In this document: in pieces, positions 1 through 8,619 of the stretch
How positions within the stretch are numbered: the stretch's first letter is position 1
Layout: each line of letters starts with the position of its first letter
Assembly (NCBI GenBank): GCA_028287975.1
Contig: JAQBOP010000092.1
Span: 1 to 37,294 of the forward strand
Reading direction: 5' to 3'
DNA: 37,294 nucleotides
Source: Mucilaginibacter sp.
Lineage (GTDB): Bacteria; Bacteroidota; Bacteroidia; Sphingobacteriales; Sphingobacteriaceae
Program-made: the position numbers and the translations under genes
The notes under the pieces: model-generated
Databases searched by the model: none
Seen by the model: only the letters and a program-made list of their open reading frames with translations
Told to the model about the DNA's origin: nothing

Positions 1-386
1 CCTTTGGCGATTGGTGATATGACAGAGATTTTACCTGTCTTCATATCGGCTTCGCTCTCGGCTACAAGTTGATAGGTCATTGTAGCGCCGTTGCTTACGT
101 TTTTTATTTTGACAATAGATAGCGCCAATACTTTTGATGCATCCAGCTTTGATTCGTCAAGCAGGCGGGCATTAGCCAAAGTTTCCTGCATTTGCGAAAT
201 TTTAGCCTCGTGCAGGCCCTGTGCTTCTTTAGCCGCGTCATACTCGGCATTTTCAGAAAGGTCGCCCTTATCGCGCGCCTCGGCTATTGCTTTTGATATA
301 TTAGACCTGCCTGTGGTCTTTAATTCCTGTAACTCTTGTTTTAATTTCTCTAAACCGTCTTTGGTAAAATATGCTACCTCTGCCAT
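1..386 (-). CDS. greA: Transcription elongation factor GreA (3' end runs off window)
   Basis: Minus-strand translation from ATG at 386: MAEVAYFTKDGLEKLKQELQELKTTGRSNISKAIAEARDKGDLSENAEYDAAKEAQGLHEAKISQMQETLANARLLD..., a clear GreA N-terminal coiled coil. Not listed in the ORF track because it has no stop within the window. Confidence 0.95.
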   Translation of the reverse strand, partial: MAEVAYFTKDGLEKLKQELQELKTTGRSNISKAIAEARDKGDLSENAEYDAAKEAQGLHEAKISQMQETLANARLLDESKLDASKVLALSIVKIKNVSNGATMTYQLVAESEADMKTGKISVISPIAK

Positions 387-480
387 AACTCACTATTTAA
401 TTTCTTTTATTTATCTTAATTGGGCGCCAAAAAAAACCGCCCTCCCTTTTATAGAAGGACGTAATGACGTTAAAAACAAA

Positions 481-512
481 CAAGACTATAAAGGCATGCC
501 CGTATAGTCTTG
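481..512. terminator. Hairpin upstream of greA: CAAGACTATA-(12 nt)-TATAGTCTTG followed by TTTTAT
   Basis: Perfect 10-bp inverted repeat 481-490/503-512; the loop contains GGCATGCC. The role is inferred. Confidence 0.4.
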
Positions 513-555
513 TTTTATCTAAAACGAAGATAAGTCATTTAAGTTTTAAAATCCA

Positions 556-582
556 AATTTTTGTTGCAAGGCAACAAAAATT
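556..582. terminator. Bidirectional hairpin AATTTTTGTTGC-AAG-GCAACAAAAATT between greA and the serA-like gene
   Basis: 12-bp perfect stem with 3-nt loop and A/T tracts on both sides, downstream of the minus-strand dehydrogenase gene. Confidence 0.55.
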
Positions 583-629
583 AGTGATTAGTTAATTAGA
601 GATCAGAGATTAGGTAAATATCTCAAAAA

Positions 630-1577
630 CTAATCTCTAATCAACTGCTCACTAGTCACTAAACGAAGTTTATTCGCCATCACTTCACTAATTCTGCGGT
701 ATGAATCAAATGTCCAGCCGGCTACGTGGGGGGTTAAAATTACCTTTCCTGATCTTTTCAGGTCGCCAAACCATTCCTGTTCTGCCAGTGCCGGGAATTT
801 TTCTGTCTCCAACACATCCAGTCCGGCCCCTAAGATCTTGCCGTCTTTTATCGCATTCAGTACCGCCCTTACTTTGGCCACCTTACCGCGCGACGTATTG
901 ATAAAAAATATCGGCTTTTTAAAGTGGAACAACATCTCGTCGTTGATCATGCCGTTAGTTTCTTTTGTTAGCGGGACGTGCACGCTTAGCACATCGCTGT
1001 GTTTAACAATTTCTTCCATGCTCACCTCGCGGGCGTAACGGTCGGAGAAACCGGTTTTGTATTTATCATAGGCGATAACTTCAACCTCAAAGCCTGACAA
1101 TTTTTTGGCAAAGCTTTTGCCCATAAAGCCATAACCTATAATGCCTACTGTTTTGCCTTTCAGCTCAAAGCCACGGTTGGCTTCGCGCTTCCATTCGCCA
1201 TTGCGTATTTCGGCGTCAGCAGTATTAAAATGATTCATCAGGGCCAGCAATAAGCCAACGGCATGTTCGCCCACAGCGTCCATATTACCTTCGGACGCGT
1301 TGATCAGTACCAGGTTCTTTTCGGCAGCGTAGGCTTCATCTATATTGTCCATACCCGCACCGGCACGGCAAACAAAGCGCAGGTTTTTTGCGGTATCAAT
1401 AACCCGCTTATCTACATTAAATTTTGAGCGGATAACCAGCCCGGCATACTCGCCAATAATTTGTAAGGCGCCGTCAGGTTTTATGGTCGGCTGATAATCG
1501 CATACATAACCCATGGCTTCTGCTTGTTCAATAAAGATGGGGTGGATATCGTCTACGATGAGAATTTTGTTGTTCAT
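630..1577 (-). CDS. D-isomer-specific 2-hydroxyacid dehydrogenase / phosphoglycerate dehydrogenase-like
   Basis: 315 aa; NAD-binding GIIGYGFMGKSFAKKL, INTSRGKVAKVRAVLNAI, ILTPHVAGWT motifs. Confidence 0.85.
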   Translation of the reverse strand: MNNKILIVDDIHPIFIEQAEAMGYVCDYQPTIKPDGALQIIGEYAGLVIRSKFNVDKRVIDTAKNLRFVCRAGAGMDNIDEAYAAEKNLVLINASEGNMDAVGEHAVGLLLALMNHFNTADAEIRNGEWKREANRGFELKGKTVGIIGYGFMGKSFAKKLSGFEVEVIAYDKYKTGFSDRYAREVSMEEIVKHSDVLSVHVPLTKETNGMINDEMLFHFKKPIFFINTSRGKVAKVRAVLNAIKDGKILGAGLDVLETEKFPALAEQEWFGDLKRSGKVILTPHVAGWTFDSYRRISEVMANKLRLVTSEQLIRD

Positions 1578-1599
1578 TTATTTAATAAAAGGCCAAATA

Positions 1600-1892
1600 T
1601 CAATATTTATTTTTCTTTGGATCCATTCGGTTATCCCAAAACGACAGTAAATAAACTTCGGATTCAAGCACCATGTAAAACAAGGAATTTTGCTTGCCTA
1701 AAACAGCTTTCCGTATTCGTTTATAATCAGATGCTTTAAAAATGTAGGGTTGATGAGAAATTATAGTAATAATGGAATTGGTTTTATTAACAAATCTTTC
1801 AATTTCTTATCAGTCCAATTTGCTCTAAGGTATAATAGTATATTTTCGTACGTGGTTTTGGCTTCCTTTGACCACCTAACTGTTAAGGCCAT
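1600..1892 (-). pseudogene. RelE/ParE-type toxin, frameshifted
   Basis: Minus frame from ATG 1892: MALTVRWSKEAKTTYENILLYLRANWTDKKLKD..., then a frame change near 1791-1796 gives FVNKTNSIITIISHQPYIFKASDYKRIRKAVLGKQNSLFYMVLESEVYLLSFWDNRMDPKKNKY* (stop 1600). The span is 293 nt, one short of a 98-codon ORF. Start overlaps the 3' end of the upstream small gene by 17 nt. Confidence 0.75.
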
Positions 1893-2121
1893 ATTTGCTT
1901 TTAATGTCCTGCATTACCCAGTTATGCTCATAAACATTTCCCTCTTCTATATCTTTAAGGCCGGCCTCTATGCTGTCTTTAACATGTTTTGGCAAATCGT
2001 TATAAAAATCATTGCCCTGCCTTTTAAATACAGCTTTTATCTCATTGATCACTTCACGGCTTTCTGTTTCTAACAGCAGCTTTACCAGTTCTATTTTTTC
2101 TGATTGTAAGTCCATAATCAA
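1876..2121 (-). CDS. Putative antitoxin of a type II TA pair (81 aa)
   Basis: Small protein (SEKIELVKLLLETESREVINEIKAVFKRQ...) immediately upstream of and overlapping the RelE/ParE-like reading frame. Confidence 0.65.
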   Translation of the reverse strand: MIMDLQSEKIELVKLLLETESREVINEIKAVFKRQGNDFYNDLPKHVKDSIEAGLKDIEEGNVYEHNWVMQDIKSKYGLNS

Positions 2122-2137
2122 ATATACAAAACAATAA

Positions 2138-2920
2138 TTACCTCCCCGCAGTAATCAACTGCGTTATCCTCACAAAATCACCAACTGTTAACCGCTCTGC
2201 CCGCAGATCCAATAATGGCTCTTCGGTCATTTTTTCCTTGTTGATTAAAGATGACAGCGCGTTGCGCAAGGTCTTTCTGCGCTGGTTAAACCCGGCTTTC
2301 ACCACCTGCCAGAAAAGCTTTTCGTCGCAATCCAGTTGCGCTACTTCATTACGGGTAAGCCTGATTACTGCCGACAGCACTTTCGGCGGCGGGTTAAACA
2401 CGCCGGCTTTTACCGTAAATAAATATTCGACCTTATAATACGCCTGCAAAAACACACTCAATATACCATATTCCTTACTGCCGGCCTTAGAAGCACAACG
2501 CTCGGCGACCTCTTTCTGGAACATACCCACAACCTCAACCACCTGCTGCCGGTTGTCCAACACCTTAAAAAGTATTTGCGATGATATATTATAAGGGAAG
2601 TTGCCGATGATGCCCAGCGGACCAATAAACCTTGCGGCAAAATCCAGCTCCAAAAAATCAGCATTAATTAATTTACTGCCCAGCTTTGGGTATTTCTTTT
2701 GCAAAAACTCGTACGACTCGGTATCGATATCGATCAATGAAACTTCATAAGCAGCCGTCCGCTCCAACAAAACATCCGACAGGATGCCCATACCCGGGCC
2801 CACCTCGAGTACCTGTTGGTACCTGTTTTCGGGGCGCAGGCTATCAACTATCTTGGTAGCGATGTTTTTATCGGTAAGAAAGTGCTGGCCTAAATGTTTT
2901 TTTGCCCTTACTAATGTCAT
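2138..2920 (-). CDS. rsmA: 16S rRNA (adenine1518-N6/adenine1519-N6)-dimethyltransferase
   Basis: AKKHLGQHFLTD..., VLEVGPGMGILSDVLL, IGNFPYNISSQILFKVL motifs. Confidence 0.96.
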   Translation of the reverse strand: MTLVRAKKHLGQHFLTDKNIATKIVDSLRPENRYQQVLEVGPGMGILSDVLLERTAAYEVSLIDIDTESYEFLQKKYPKLGSKLINADFLELDFAARFIGPLGIIGNFPYNISSQILFKVLDNRQQVVEVVGMFQKEVAERCASKAGSKEYGILSVFLQAYYKVEYLFTVKAGVFNPPPKVLSAVIRLTRNEVAQLDCDEKLFWQVVKAGFNQRRKTLRNALSSLINKEKMTEEPLLDLRAERLTVGDFVRITQLITAGR

Positions 2921-3062
2921 TATTAATCAAATATTTGAGCAAATTAAGTCATATTTGTGCTTTTATCGTGAATTATACGCTTAAAATCTTTTCTTTGCTT
3001 GTTGGCCTAACGGCTAAAGGCAAAAGATTACGATAAGCCATCAGTGAAATCAAAAGAATAAA

Positions 3063-4118
3063 ATGAGTAATAAACTAAAATTAGGCATCAGCATAGGCGA
3101 CGTGAACGGGATAGGGCTGGAGATCATTATTAAAACGCTTGCCGATAGCATGATATTTAACTATTGTACCCCCATTGTTTACGGGCATACCAAGGTAGCA
3201 TCGTTTTACCGCAGGGTAACCGAGGTGGACGAACTTAATTTTAATGTGATAGATCATCCATCAAAAGCGCAACCTAAACGCGCCAACATGATCAACTGCT
3301 GGGAAGAGGATGTAAAAATAGAACCCGGTGTAGCTAATAAGGAGGTGGGCAGATTTGCATTTGCCTCATTAGAACGCGCTACCGCCGACCTGGTAAATGG
3401 CGATATCGACGCCCTGGTTACCGCCCCCATCAATAAAGACACCATACAAAGCGAGAATTTCAACTTTCCGGGCCATACCGAATATTTGCAGGACCGCGAT
3501 GGCGCCCCCGAATCATTAATGTTTTTGGTAAGCGATACCTTACGTGTGGGTGTTGTTACCGGCCATATCCCGGTTTCAAAAGTATCTGAAAGCATCACTA
3601 CCGAAAAGATCCTGGCCAAAATAAAGCTGATGAATAACAGCCTGCGCGATGATTTCTGGATCCGCAAACCTAAAATTGCGGTGCTGGGGCTTAACCCGCA
3701 TGCCAGCGATAATGGCCTTATCGGTACGGAAGAGCAAACCACCATTATACCGGCTATTGAAGAAGCAAGAGCAAATGATATCCTGGCTTTTGGCCCGTAC
3801 GCTGCCGACGGCTTTTTTGCAAACGCTACCTACATGCAGTTTGACGCCGTACTGGCCATGTACCACGACCAGGGGCTGATCCCTTTTAAGCAGATCGCTT
3901 TTGAATCGGGTGTTAACTTTACCGCAGGATTAAAATTTGTACGGACATCGCCCGACCATGGCACAGCTTATGATATTGCAGGTAAGAATGTAGCATCAGA
4001 AGTTTCTTTCCGCGAAGCGATATTTACTGCGCTGCATATTGCAAAGCACCGTAAAGAAGGGCTGGAATTAAATGAGAATCCGTTGCAATTTACCAAACTA
4101 AGCAGGGACCGCGATTAA
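3063..4118 (+). CDS. pdxA: 4-hydroxythreonine-4-phosphate dehydrogenase
   Basis: ISIGDVNGIGLEIIIKTL, APINKDTI, FPGHTEYL, MYHDQGLIPFK, RTSPDHGTAYDIAGK motifs. Confidence 0.95.
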   Translation: MSNKLKLGISIGDVNGIGLEIIIKTLADSMIFNYCTPIVYGHTKVASFYRRVTEVDELNFNVIDHPSKAQPKRANMINCWEEDVKIEPGVANKEVGRFAFASLERATADLVNGDIDALVTAPINKDTIQSENFNFPGHTEYLQDRDGAPESLMFLVSDTLRVGVVTGHIPVSKVSESITTEKILAKIKLMNNSLRDDFWIRKPKIAVLGLNPHASDNGLIGTEEQTTIIPAIEEARANDILAFGPYAADGFFANATYMQFDAVLAMYHDQGLIPFKQIAFESGVNFTAGLKFVRTSPDHGTAYDIAGKNVASEVSFREAIFTALHIAKHRKEGLELNENPLQFTKLSRDRD

Positions 4119-4153
4119 TTACAAACAAAAGAATTACACACATGTTAATATAA

Positions 4154-4178
4154 AAGCCTCTTATTGAGGCTTTTTTTG
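4154..4178 (+). terminator. Intrinsic terminator after pdxA
   Basis: AAGCCTC-TTATT-GAGGCTT followed by a T run. Confidence 0.85.
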
Positions 4179-4231
4179 TTTTTCATATCGTTATATTTGA
4201 AATAACCTGTTATTCACTAAACCCAAATGTT

Positions 4232-4660
4232 ATGCGTAAAGTTTCAGACATACTTGCCCGTAAGGGAGGTAACGTTATTGCCATTGATGCCGATACTTTA
4301 GTTTTGGATGCCTTAAGATTAATGGCCGATAAAAACATTGGATCTGTAGTTATTACTCAAGACGGTGAGTATGCAGGCATCCTTACCGAAAGAGACTATG
4401 CCCGTAAGGTAATTTTAGAGGGCCGGTCTTCAGACCATACCAAAGTGGGCGAAATTATGAGCACCTCGCTGCCTGTATTATTACCTGACAATACCATAGA
4501 CCATTGCATGCATATCATGACAGAAAGCAATATCCGTTACTTGCCTGTTTTTAGCTATAATAAACTGATAGGTATTATCTCTATGAGCGATGTGGTAACA
4601 GAAACCATCCTGTCGCACGAGGATACGATAGAACAATTGAAGAATTATATCCAGTCGTAA
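4232..4660 (+). CDS. CBS-domain protein (tandem CBS pair)
   Basis: 142 aa; VLDALRLMADKNIGSVVITQDGEYAGILTERDYARKVIL and HCMHIMTESNIRYLPVFSYNKLIGIISMSDVV. A TATATTTG -7-like element lies at 4192-4199. Confidence 0.9.
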   Translation: MRKVSDILARKGGNVIAIDADTLVLDALRLMADKNIGSVVITQDGEYAGILTERDYARKVILEGRSSDHTKVGEIMSTSLPVLLPDNTIDHCMHIMTESNIRYLPVFSYNKLIGIISMSDVVTETILSHEDTIEQLKNYIQS

Positions 4661-4671
4661 AAGCGACCGGA

Positions 4672-5628
4672 TTATTTTTTATGCGTACCGAAAGATAACC
4701 CTGCGGCAAGACCGATGTTCATGTACACGTAACTATCCTGGAAATAAATATTGTACTCGTCTTGCCCGCGATAGCCACCGCCTACGGTAAATGCTACGTT
4801 TTGCATAAATGGCAGCTGGTAATAATATTTAAGCCCAATATTCATGCGCTTTTTAACATTTCCGATGCTGTAACCACTGTACTTGTCCATAATGTATTGC
4901 AGATCAAGCTGAACGCGCATCCAATCGTTAAAAATCTTTTTGTCCGGATCTATCGGGTCGTCAGCTCCTTTTGCAAGGCTGTACAGCCAACTGCCTTTCG
5001 CGCGTACCCAGCCGTACCTGCCTTGTAAGGCATGGGCATAACCCAGCCCAACCAATGCCGCGTGCAGCTCTGTACCCGCCGAGATATAATTGTTGATGAT
5101 CAGGTTCTCCTTATCCGTACGCGTGCCGGTATGGTATAAAAACGTATAAAAGTTGGTGGTAAATTTACCGCTATCGACATTTATCGTCCCGTTTAGATTT
5201 TCGGTTGGGCCCTCGATACCGTTGGAATGGTGGTTATAACCGACCGAAAAGAATTTAGGGTTGTATTTGTCGTTATTAGCTCTGAAATATATGGCAAAAC
5301 TGGGCGTATAGCTTGGTGACTTTACCGGTGAGCCTAAAGCAGAGAAAAGGCGGATACTGATCTCGGGCGCCGCTACCACAAAAAACGGCAGCTTGGGCGA
5401 ATTGACCAGCACAAAATTACCGATCAGGTCGGACGTTAGCATGGTTTTATTTGGTCCGCCGTAATCGTTACCAAAAGTGGCGGCCTTTAGGTTTTGTGTA
5501 TAGATGTCGTTAAAGTCGCGATTGATGATGCGTTTGTGAACGGTAGTGGTATCTAAGATTTGAGCCTGTGCATTGTTTAACAATCCGCAGAAAATTAAAA
5601 GGCAAATGAGTTTGGCGCTATAGTGCAT
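4672..5628 (-). CDS. Outer-membrane phospholipase A (OMPLA)-like protein
   Basis: Signal peptide; GYNHHSNGIEGPT matches the OMPLA catalytic His-x-Ser-Asn-Gly segment (E. coli GYNHDSNG); beta-barrel-like alternation; a downstream NFYTFL could correspond to the catalytic Asn segment. Confidence 0.65.
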   Translation of the reverse strand: MHYSAKLICLLIFCGLLNNAQAQILDTTTVHKRIINRDFNDIYTQNLKAATFGNDYGGPNKTMLTSDLIGNFVLVNSPKLPFFVVAAPEISIRLFSALGSPVKSPSYTPSFAIYFRANNDKYNPKFFSVGYNHHSNGIEGPTENLNGTINVDSGKFTTNFYTFLYHTGTRTDKENLIINNYISAGTELHAALVGLGYAHALQGRYGWVRAKGSWLYSLAKGADDPIDPDKKIFNDWMRVQLDLQYIMDKYSGYSIGNVKKRMNIGLKYYYQLPFMQNVAFTVGGGYRGQDEYNIYFQDSYVYMNIGLAAGLSFGTHKK

Positions 5629-5759
5629 TGGGCGGTACGTGTTTTAGCACTTACGGGAATAGGGGTGCTGTGGTTTTAGCGATAATTGACCTTTTGTTGG
5701 TCCGGATAAGTCTACGCTGTATAATTAGAAACCTAAATATCATCGTTAATTATAATATA

Positions 5760-5859
5760 GCGCAAGTCTTAGCGGGCTGGACTGAGAAAAAGGCTTGACT
5801 TGTGATTTGGCAGGTCACAAGTCAGGCCAAGCCGTTGGCCATCACACTAAGACTTGCGC
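5760..5859. repeat. ~100-bp nested palindromic element with 13-bp perfect terminal inverted repeats (GCGCAAGTCTTAG)
   Basis: 5760-5772 is the exact reverse complement of 5847-5859; inner arms 5792-5805/5815-5828 pair with one mismatch; a further GGCCAA/TTGGCC hairpin sits at 5825-5840. Confidence 0.8.
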
Positions 5860-6123
5860 CAGATAGGGGATTTAGCAATTGGCCAAAAGTTTTTAGAAAA
5901 GGCAATCGGGATTGGAGTTATTTGCGAACTTGAAAAATAAATCCAACTTGAAATACTCCGCACTTTTTAAACCGACCTCTTTTTCGTATTTTTGTATTGC
6001 CTGTTACCACTCCGTCAGCACTTGAATCTTCAATTATTTACGAAATAGTTGAAAACAAAAAATCAATCAATTTAATAGCAAAATAAATCAATCAATTGAT
6101 AATCAGTTCTTTGAATAAAAAAC

Positions 6124-6281
6124 TTACTACCGGCATAAGCCCCAATACCCGATAAATGGCAATTTTTACTACCGGTAAAACCACTTATACCCGATAAACG
6201 CCATTTTTTACTACCGGTGTAATGGGTGACACCCGAAAAATGGCAGTTTTTACTACGGACATAAAGCAAATTACCCGTGTG
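6124..6281. repeat. 42-bp tandem repeat, about 3.7 copies
   Basis: TTACTACCGG/TTACTACGGA starts at 6124, 6166, 6208 and 6250 (exact 42-bp period); conserved ACCCGA(T/A)AAA(T/C)GGCA...TTTTTACTACCGG core with a variable ~13-nt segment. Confidence 0.9.
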
Positions 6282-6365
6282 GATTAGTGTCGCTTATGTC
6301 AAGATAACGTGCAAATACTGTTAGCACAACAATTTTTCCTATCTTGTACCACACAAAAAAACAGA

Positions 6366-7577
6366 GTGACATTTCAGGATTTTAATTTTAACGACGAGCT
6401 AACCGAAGGCATTACAAGTATGGGGTACACCACCCCGACACCTATACAGGGAATGGCTATTCCGCTTATCCTTGCCGGCAAGGATCTGATAGCTTGCGCA
6501 CAGACAGGTACCGGTAAAACTGCCGCATTTTTATTGCCGGTTTTAGAACAAATAGGCCGTACCAAAAAGGACCATACCAGCACCCTTATATTAACCCCTA
6601 CCCGCGAGCTTGCACAGCAGATAGACCAGCAGGTTGAAGGGCTTGCCTATTTTACAGGTATCAGCTCCATAGCGGTTTTTGGCGGCGGCGACGGCCATGT
6701 TTACGAACAGCAGCGCCGAGGTATACAGAATAATGTAAACATTATTATCGCCACACCAGGCAGGCTGATAGCCCATCTTTCATCAGGCGTATTAAAGCTT
6801 AATCAGATCAACCATTTGATCCTGGATGAGGCCGACCGGATGCTTGACATGGGCTTCTCGGACGATATTATGCGGATAATAAGCTACCTGCCTAAAGAGC
6901 GGCAAACCTTGCTGTTCTCGGCTACTATGCCGGGGCGCATCCGCAATTTGGCTAAGTCGGTGTTACATAATCCGGAGCAGATCAATATTGCTATATCGCA
7001 GCCGGCTGTCGGTATCGATCAGCAGATCTACCGCCTGCACGATCAGCAAAAAACGCCTTTATTGCAGCATTTGCTAAAGGACGGCAATTATTTGAGCACC
7101 ATTATTTTCGCTTCGCGGAAAGAGATCGTTAAGGCGTTATATAAAGAGCTGAAAGGCATCCAGCTTAAGGCTGAGGCTTTCCATTCGGACCTTGAACAAA
7201 AAGAACGGGAAGAAATTCTGCTCAGGTTTAAGAATAAGCAGCTACCTATTATTATTGGTACCGACGCGCTTTCGCGTGGTATTGATGTGGAGGGGATTGA
7301 CCTGGTGATCAATTATGATGTGCCCGGCGATGCCGAAGATTACATTCACCGTATAGGTCGTACCGCAAGGGCCGAAACCAAAGGTACAGCCATCACCTTC
7401 GTTAATCACCGCGATGAGCGCAGGTTAAAGAGTATTGAGGAATTGATGGACCGGAAAATAACCCAGCACCCGCTGCCCGAACATTTAAACAGCATTGCCG
7501 AGGTTAGACACGAAGCAAAACCAAATCAAAACCGCAATAGCAACAATAGGGGTAAAAAGCGGGTTTGGAAAAAATAG
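6366..7577 (+). CDS. DEAD-box ATP-dependent RNA helicase (RhlE-like)
   Basis: AQTGTGKT, PTRELAQQ, TPGRL, DEAD, SAT, HRIGRTAR motifs. Start placed at GTG 6366 (VTFQDFNFNDELTEGI); the ORF track extends to 6309. Confidence 0.93.
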   Translation: MTFQDFNFNDELTEGITSMGYTTPTPIQGMAIPLILAGKDLIACAQTGTGKTAAFLLPVLEQIGRTKKDHTSTLILTPTRELAQQIDQQVEGLAYFTGISSIAVFGGGDGHVYEQQRRGIQNNVNIIIATPGRLIAHLSSGVLKLNQINHLILDEADRMLDMGFSDDIMRIISYLPKERQTLLFSATMPGRIRNLAKSVLHNPEQINIAISQPAVGIDQQIYRLHDQQKTPLLQHLLKDGNYLSTIIFASRKEIVKALYKELKGIQLKAEAFHSDLEQKEREEILLRFKNKQLPIIIGTDALSRGIDVEGIDLVINYDVPGDAEDYIHRIGRTARAETKGTAITFVNHRDERRLKSIEELMDRKITQHPLPEHLNSIAEVRHEAKPNQNRNSNNRGKKRVWKK

Positions 7578-7613
7578 AGCCTCTTCTAATCTCCCCGAAT
7601 GGGAGACTTTAAA
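7577..7613. repeat. Dispersed palindromic element GAGCCTCTTCTAATCTCCCC-GAAT-GGGAGACTTTAAA
   Basis: Same consensus (reverse orientation) as the element at 30295-30332 and related to 19181-19207. Confidence 0.7.
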
Positions 7614-7623
7614 AATTTACGAC

Positions 7624-8616
7624 ATGAGAAGTACTTTACGTTTTAAATTAACTTTAGCAATACTTACTACATCAATAGGTATTACAGCAGCACAGGACGC
7701 ACCTAAAACCACATCAGGCAACCCGATAGCCCAGGGTTGGTATGCCGACCCGGAAGCCAAGATATTCGGTAAAACTTATTGGATTTATCCTACCTATTCA
7801 GCGCCGTATAACCAGCAGGTTTATATGGATGCCTTTTCATCTACAGATTTGGTGAACTGGACAAAACATCCGCACGTTTTAGATACAGCCAATGTTAAAT
7901 GGGTTAAACGCGCCATGTGGGCACCCGCCGTTACCAAAAAGGGCGGCAAGTATTATATTTTCTTTGGTGCTAACGATATCCAGAACAACCAGCAGGTAGG
8001 CGGTATTGGTGTTGCTGTTGCTAAGCACCCTGAGGGGCCATTTAAAGATTATTTAGGCAAGCCGCTGATTGGCCAGATCATTAATGGCGCGCAACCTATA
8101 GACCAGTTTGTGTTTAAAGATGATGACGGTAAATATTACATGATCTACGGCGGCTGGGGCCACTGCAACATAGTGAGGCTTAAAAAAGACTTTACAGGTG
8201 TTGAACCTTTTGCTGATGGAGAGACCTATAAATCGATCACCCCGAAAGATTATGTGGAAGGCCCGGTAATGTTTAAACGTAAAGGCAAATACTATTTAAT
8301 GTGGAGCGAAGGCGGCTGGACAGGCCCTAACTATCGCGTAGCTTATGCCATGGGCGATTCGCCTACCGGCCCGTTTGAGCGTATTGATGTGATCCTGAAA
8401 CAAGATCCAACCATTGCTACCGGCGCAGGCCATCACTCGGTTATCAACATCCCTAAAACTGATGAATGGTATATTGTTTATCACCGCCGCCCGCTTACCG
8501 AAACCGATGGCAACCACAGGGTAACCTGCATCGACAAAATGTATTTTGACAAGGACGGGCACATCCTGCCGGTGAAGATCACTAATGAAGGTGTATCGGC
8601 AAGGGTGATCAAATAA
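7624..8616 (+). CDS. Glycoside hydrolase family 43-like secreted protein
   Basis: Signal peptide MRSTLRFKLTLAILTTSIGITAAQ; GWYADPEAKIFGKTYWIYPTYS, STDLVNWTKHPHVLD, MWAPAVTKKGGKYYIFFGA, YVEGPVMFKRKGKYYLMWSEG are typical five-bladed propeller GH43 motifs. Confidence 0.88.
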   Translation: MRSTLRFKLTLAILTTSIGITAAQDAPKTTSGNPIAQGWYADPEAKIFGKTYWIYPTYSAPYNQQVYMDAFSSTDLVNWTKHPHVLDTANVKWVKRAMWAPAVTKKGGKYYIFFGANDIQNNQQVGGIGVAVAKHPEGPFKDYLGKPLIGQIINGAQPIDQFVFKDDDGKYYMIYGGWGHCNIVRLKKDFTGVEPFADGETYKSITPKDYVEGPVMFKRKGKYYLMWSEGGWTGPNYRVAYAMGDSPTGPFERIDVILKQDPTIATGAGHHSVINIPKTDEWYIVYHRRPLTETDGNHRVTCIDKMYFDKDGHILPVKITNEGVSARVIK

Positions 8617-8619
8617 ATA

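Noticed and set aside
91-507. 138-aa plus-strand ORF
   Set aside because: Antisense to greA.
1600-1892. Programmed ribosomal frameshift in the toxin gene
   Set aside because: The site is a short GATTTG without a slippery heptamer or an evident downstream stimulatory structure; mutation or sequencing error is simpler.
1750-2073. 107-aa plus-strand ORF
   Set aside because: Antisense to the antitoxin and toxin frames, which have recognisable family content; hydrophobic composition is a by-product.
3254-3866. Minus-strand ORFs 163 aa and 96 aa
   Set aside because: Antisense to pdxA with no domain-like content.
6124-6281. CRISPR array interpretation of the 42-bp repeats
   Set aside because: Variable segments are only about 13 nt, cores are imperfect and no cas genes are in the window.
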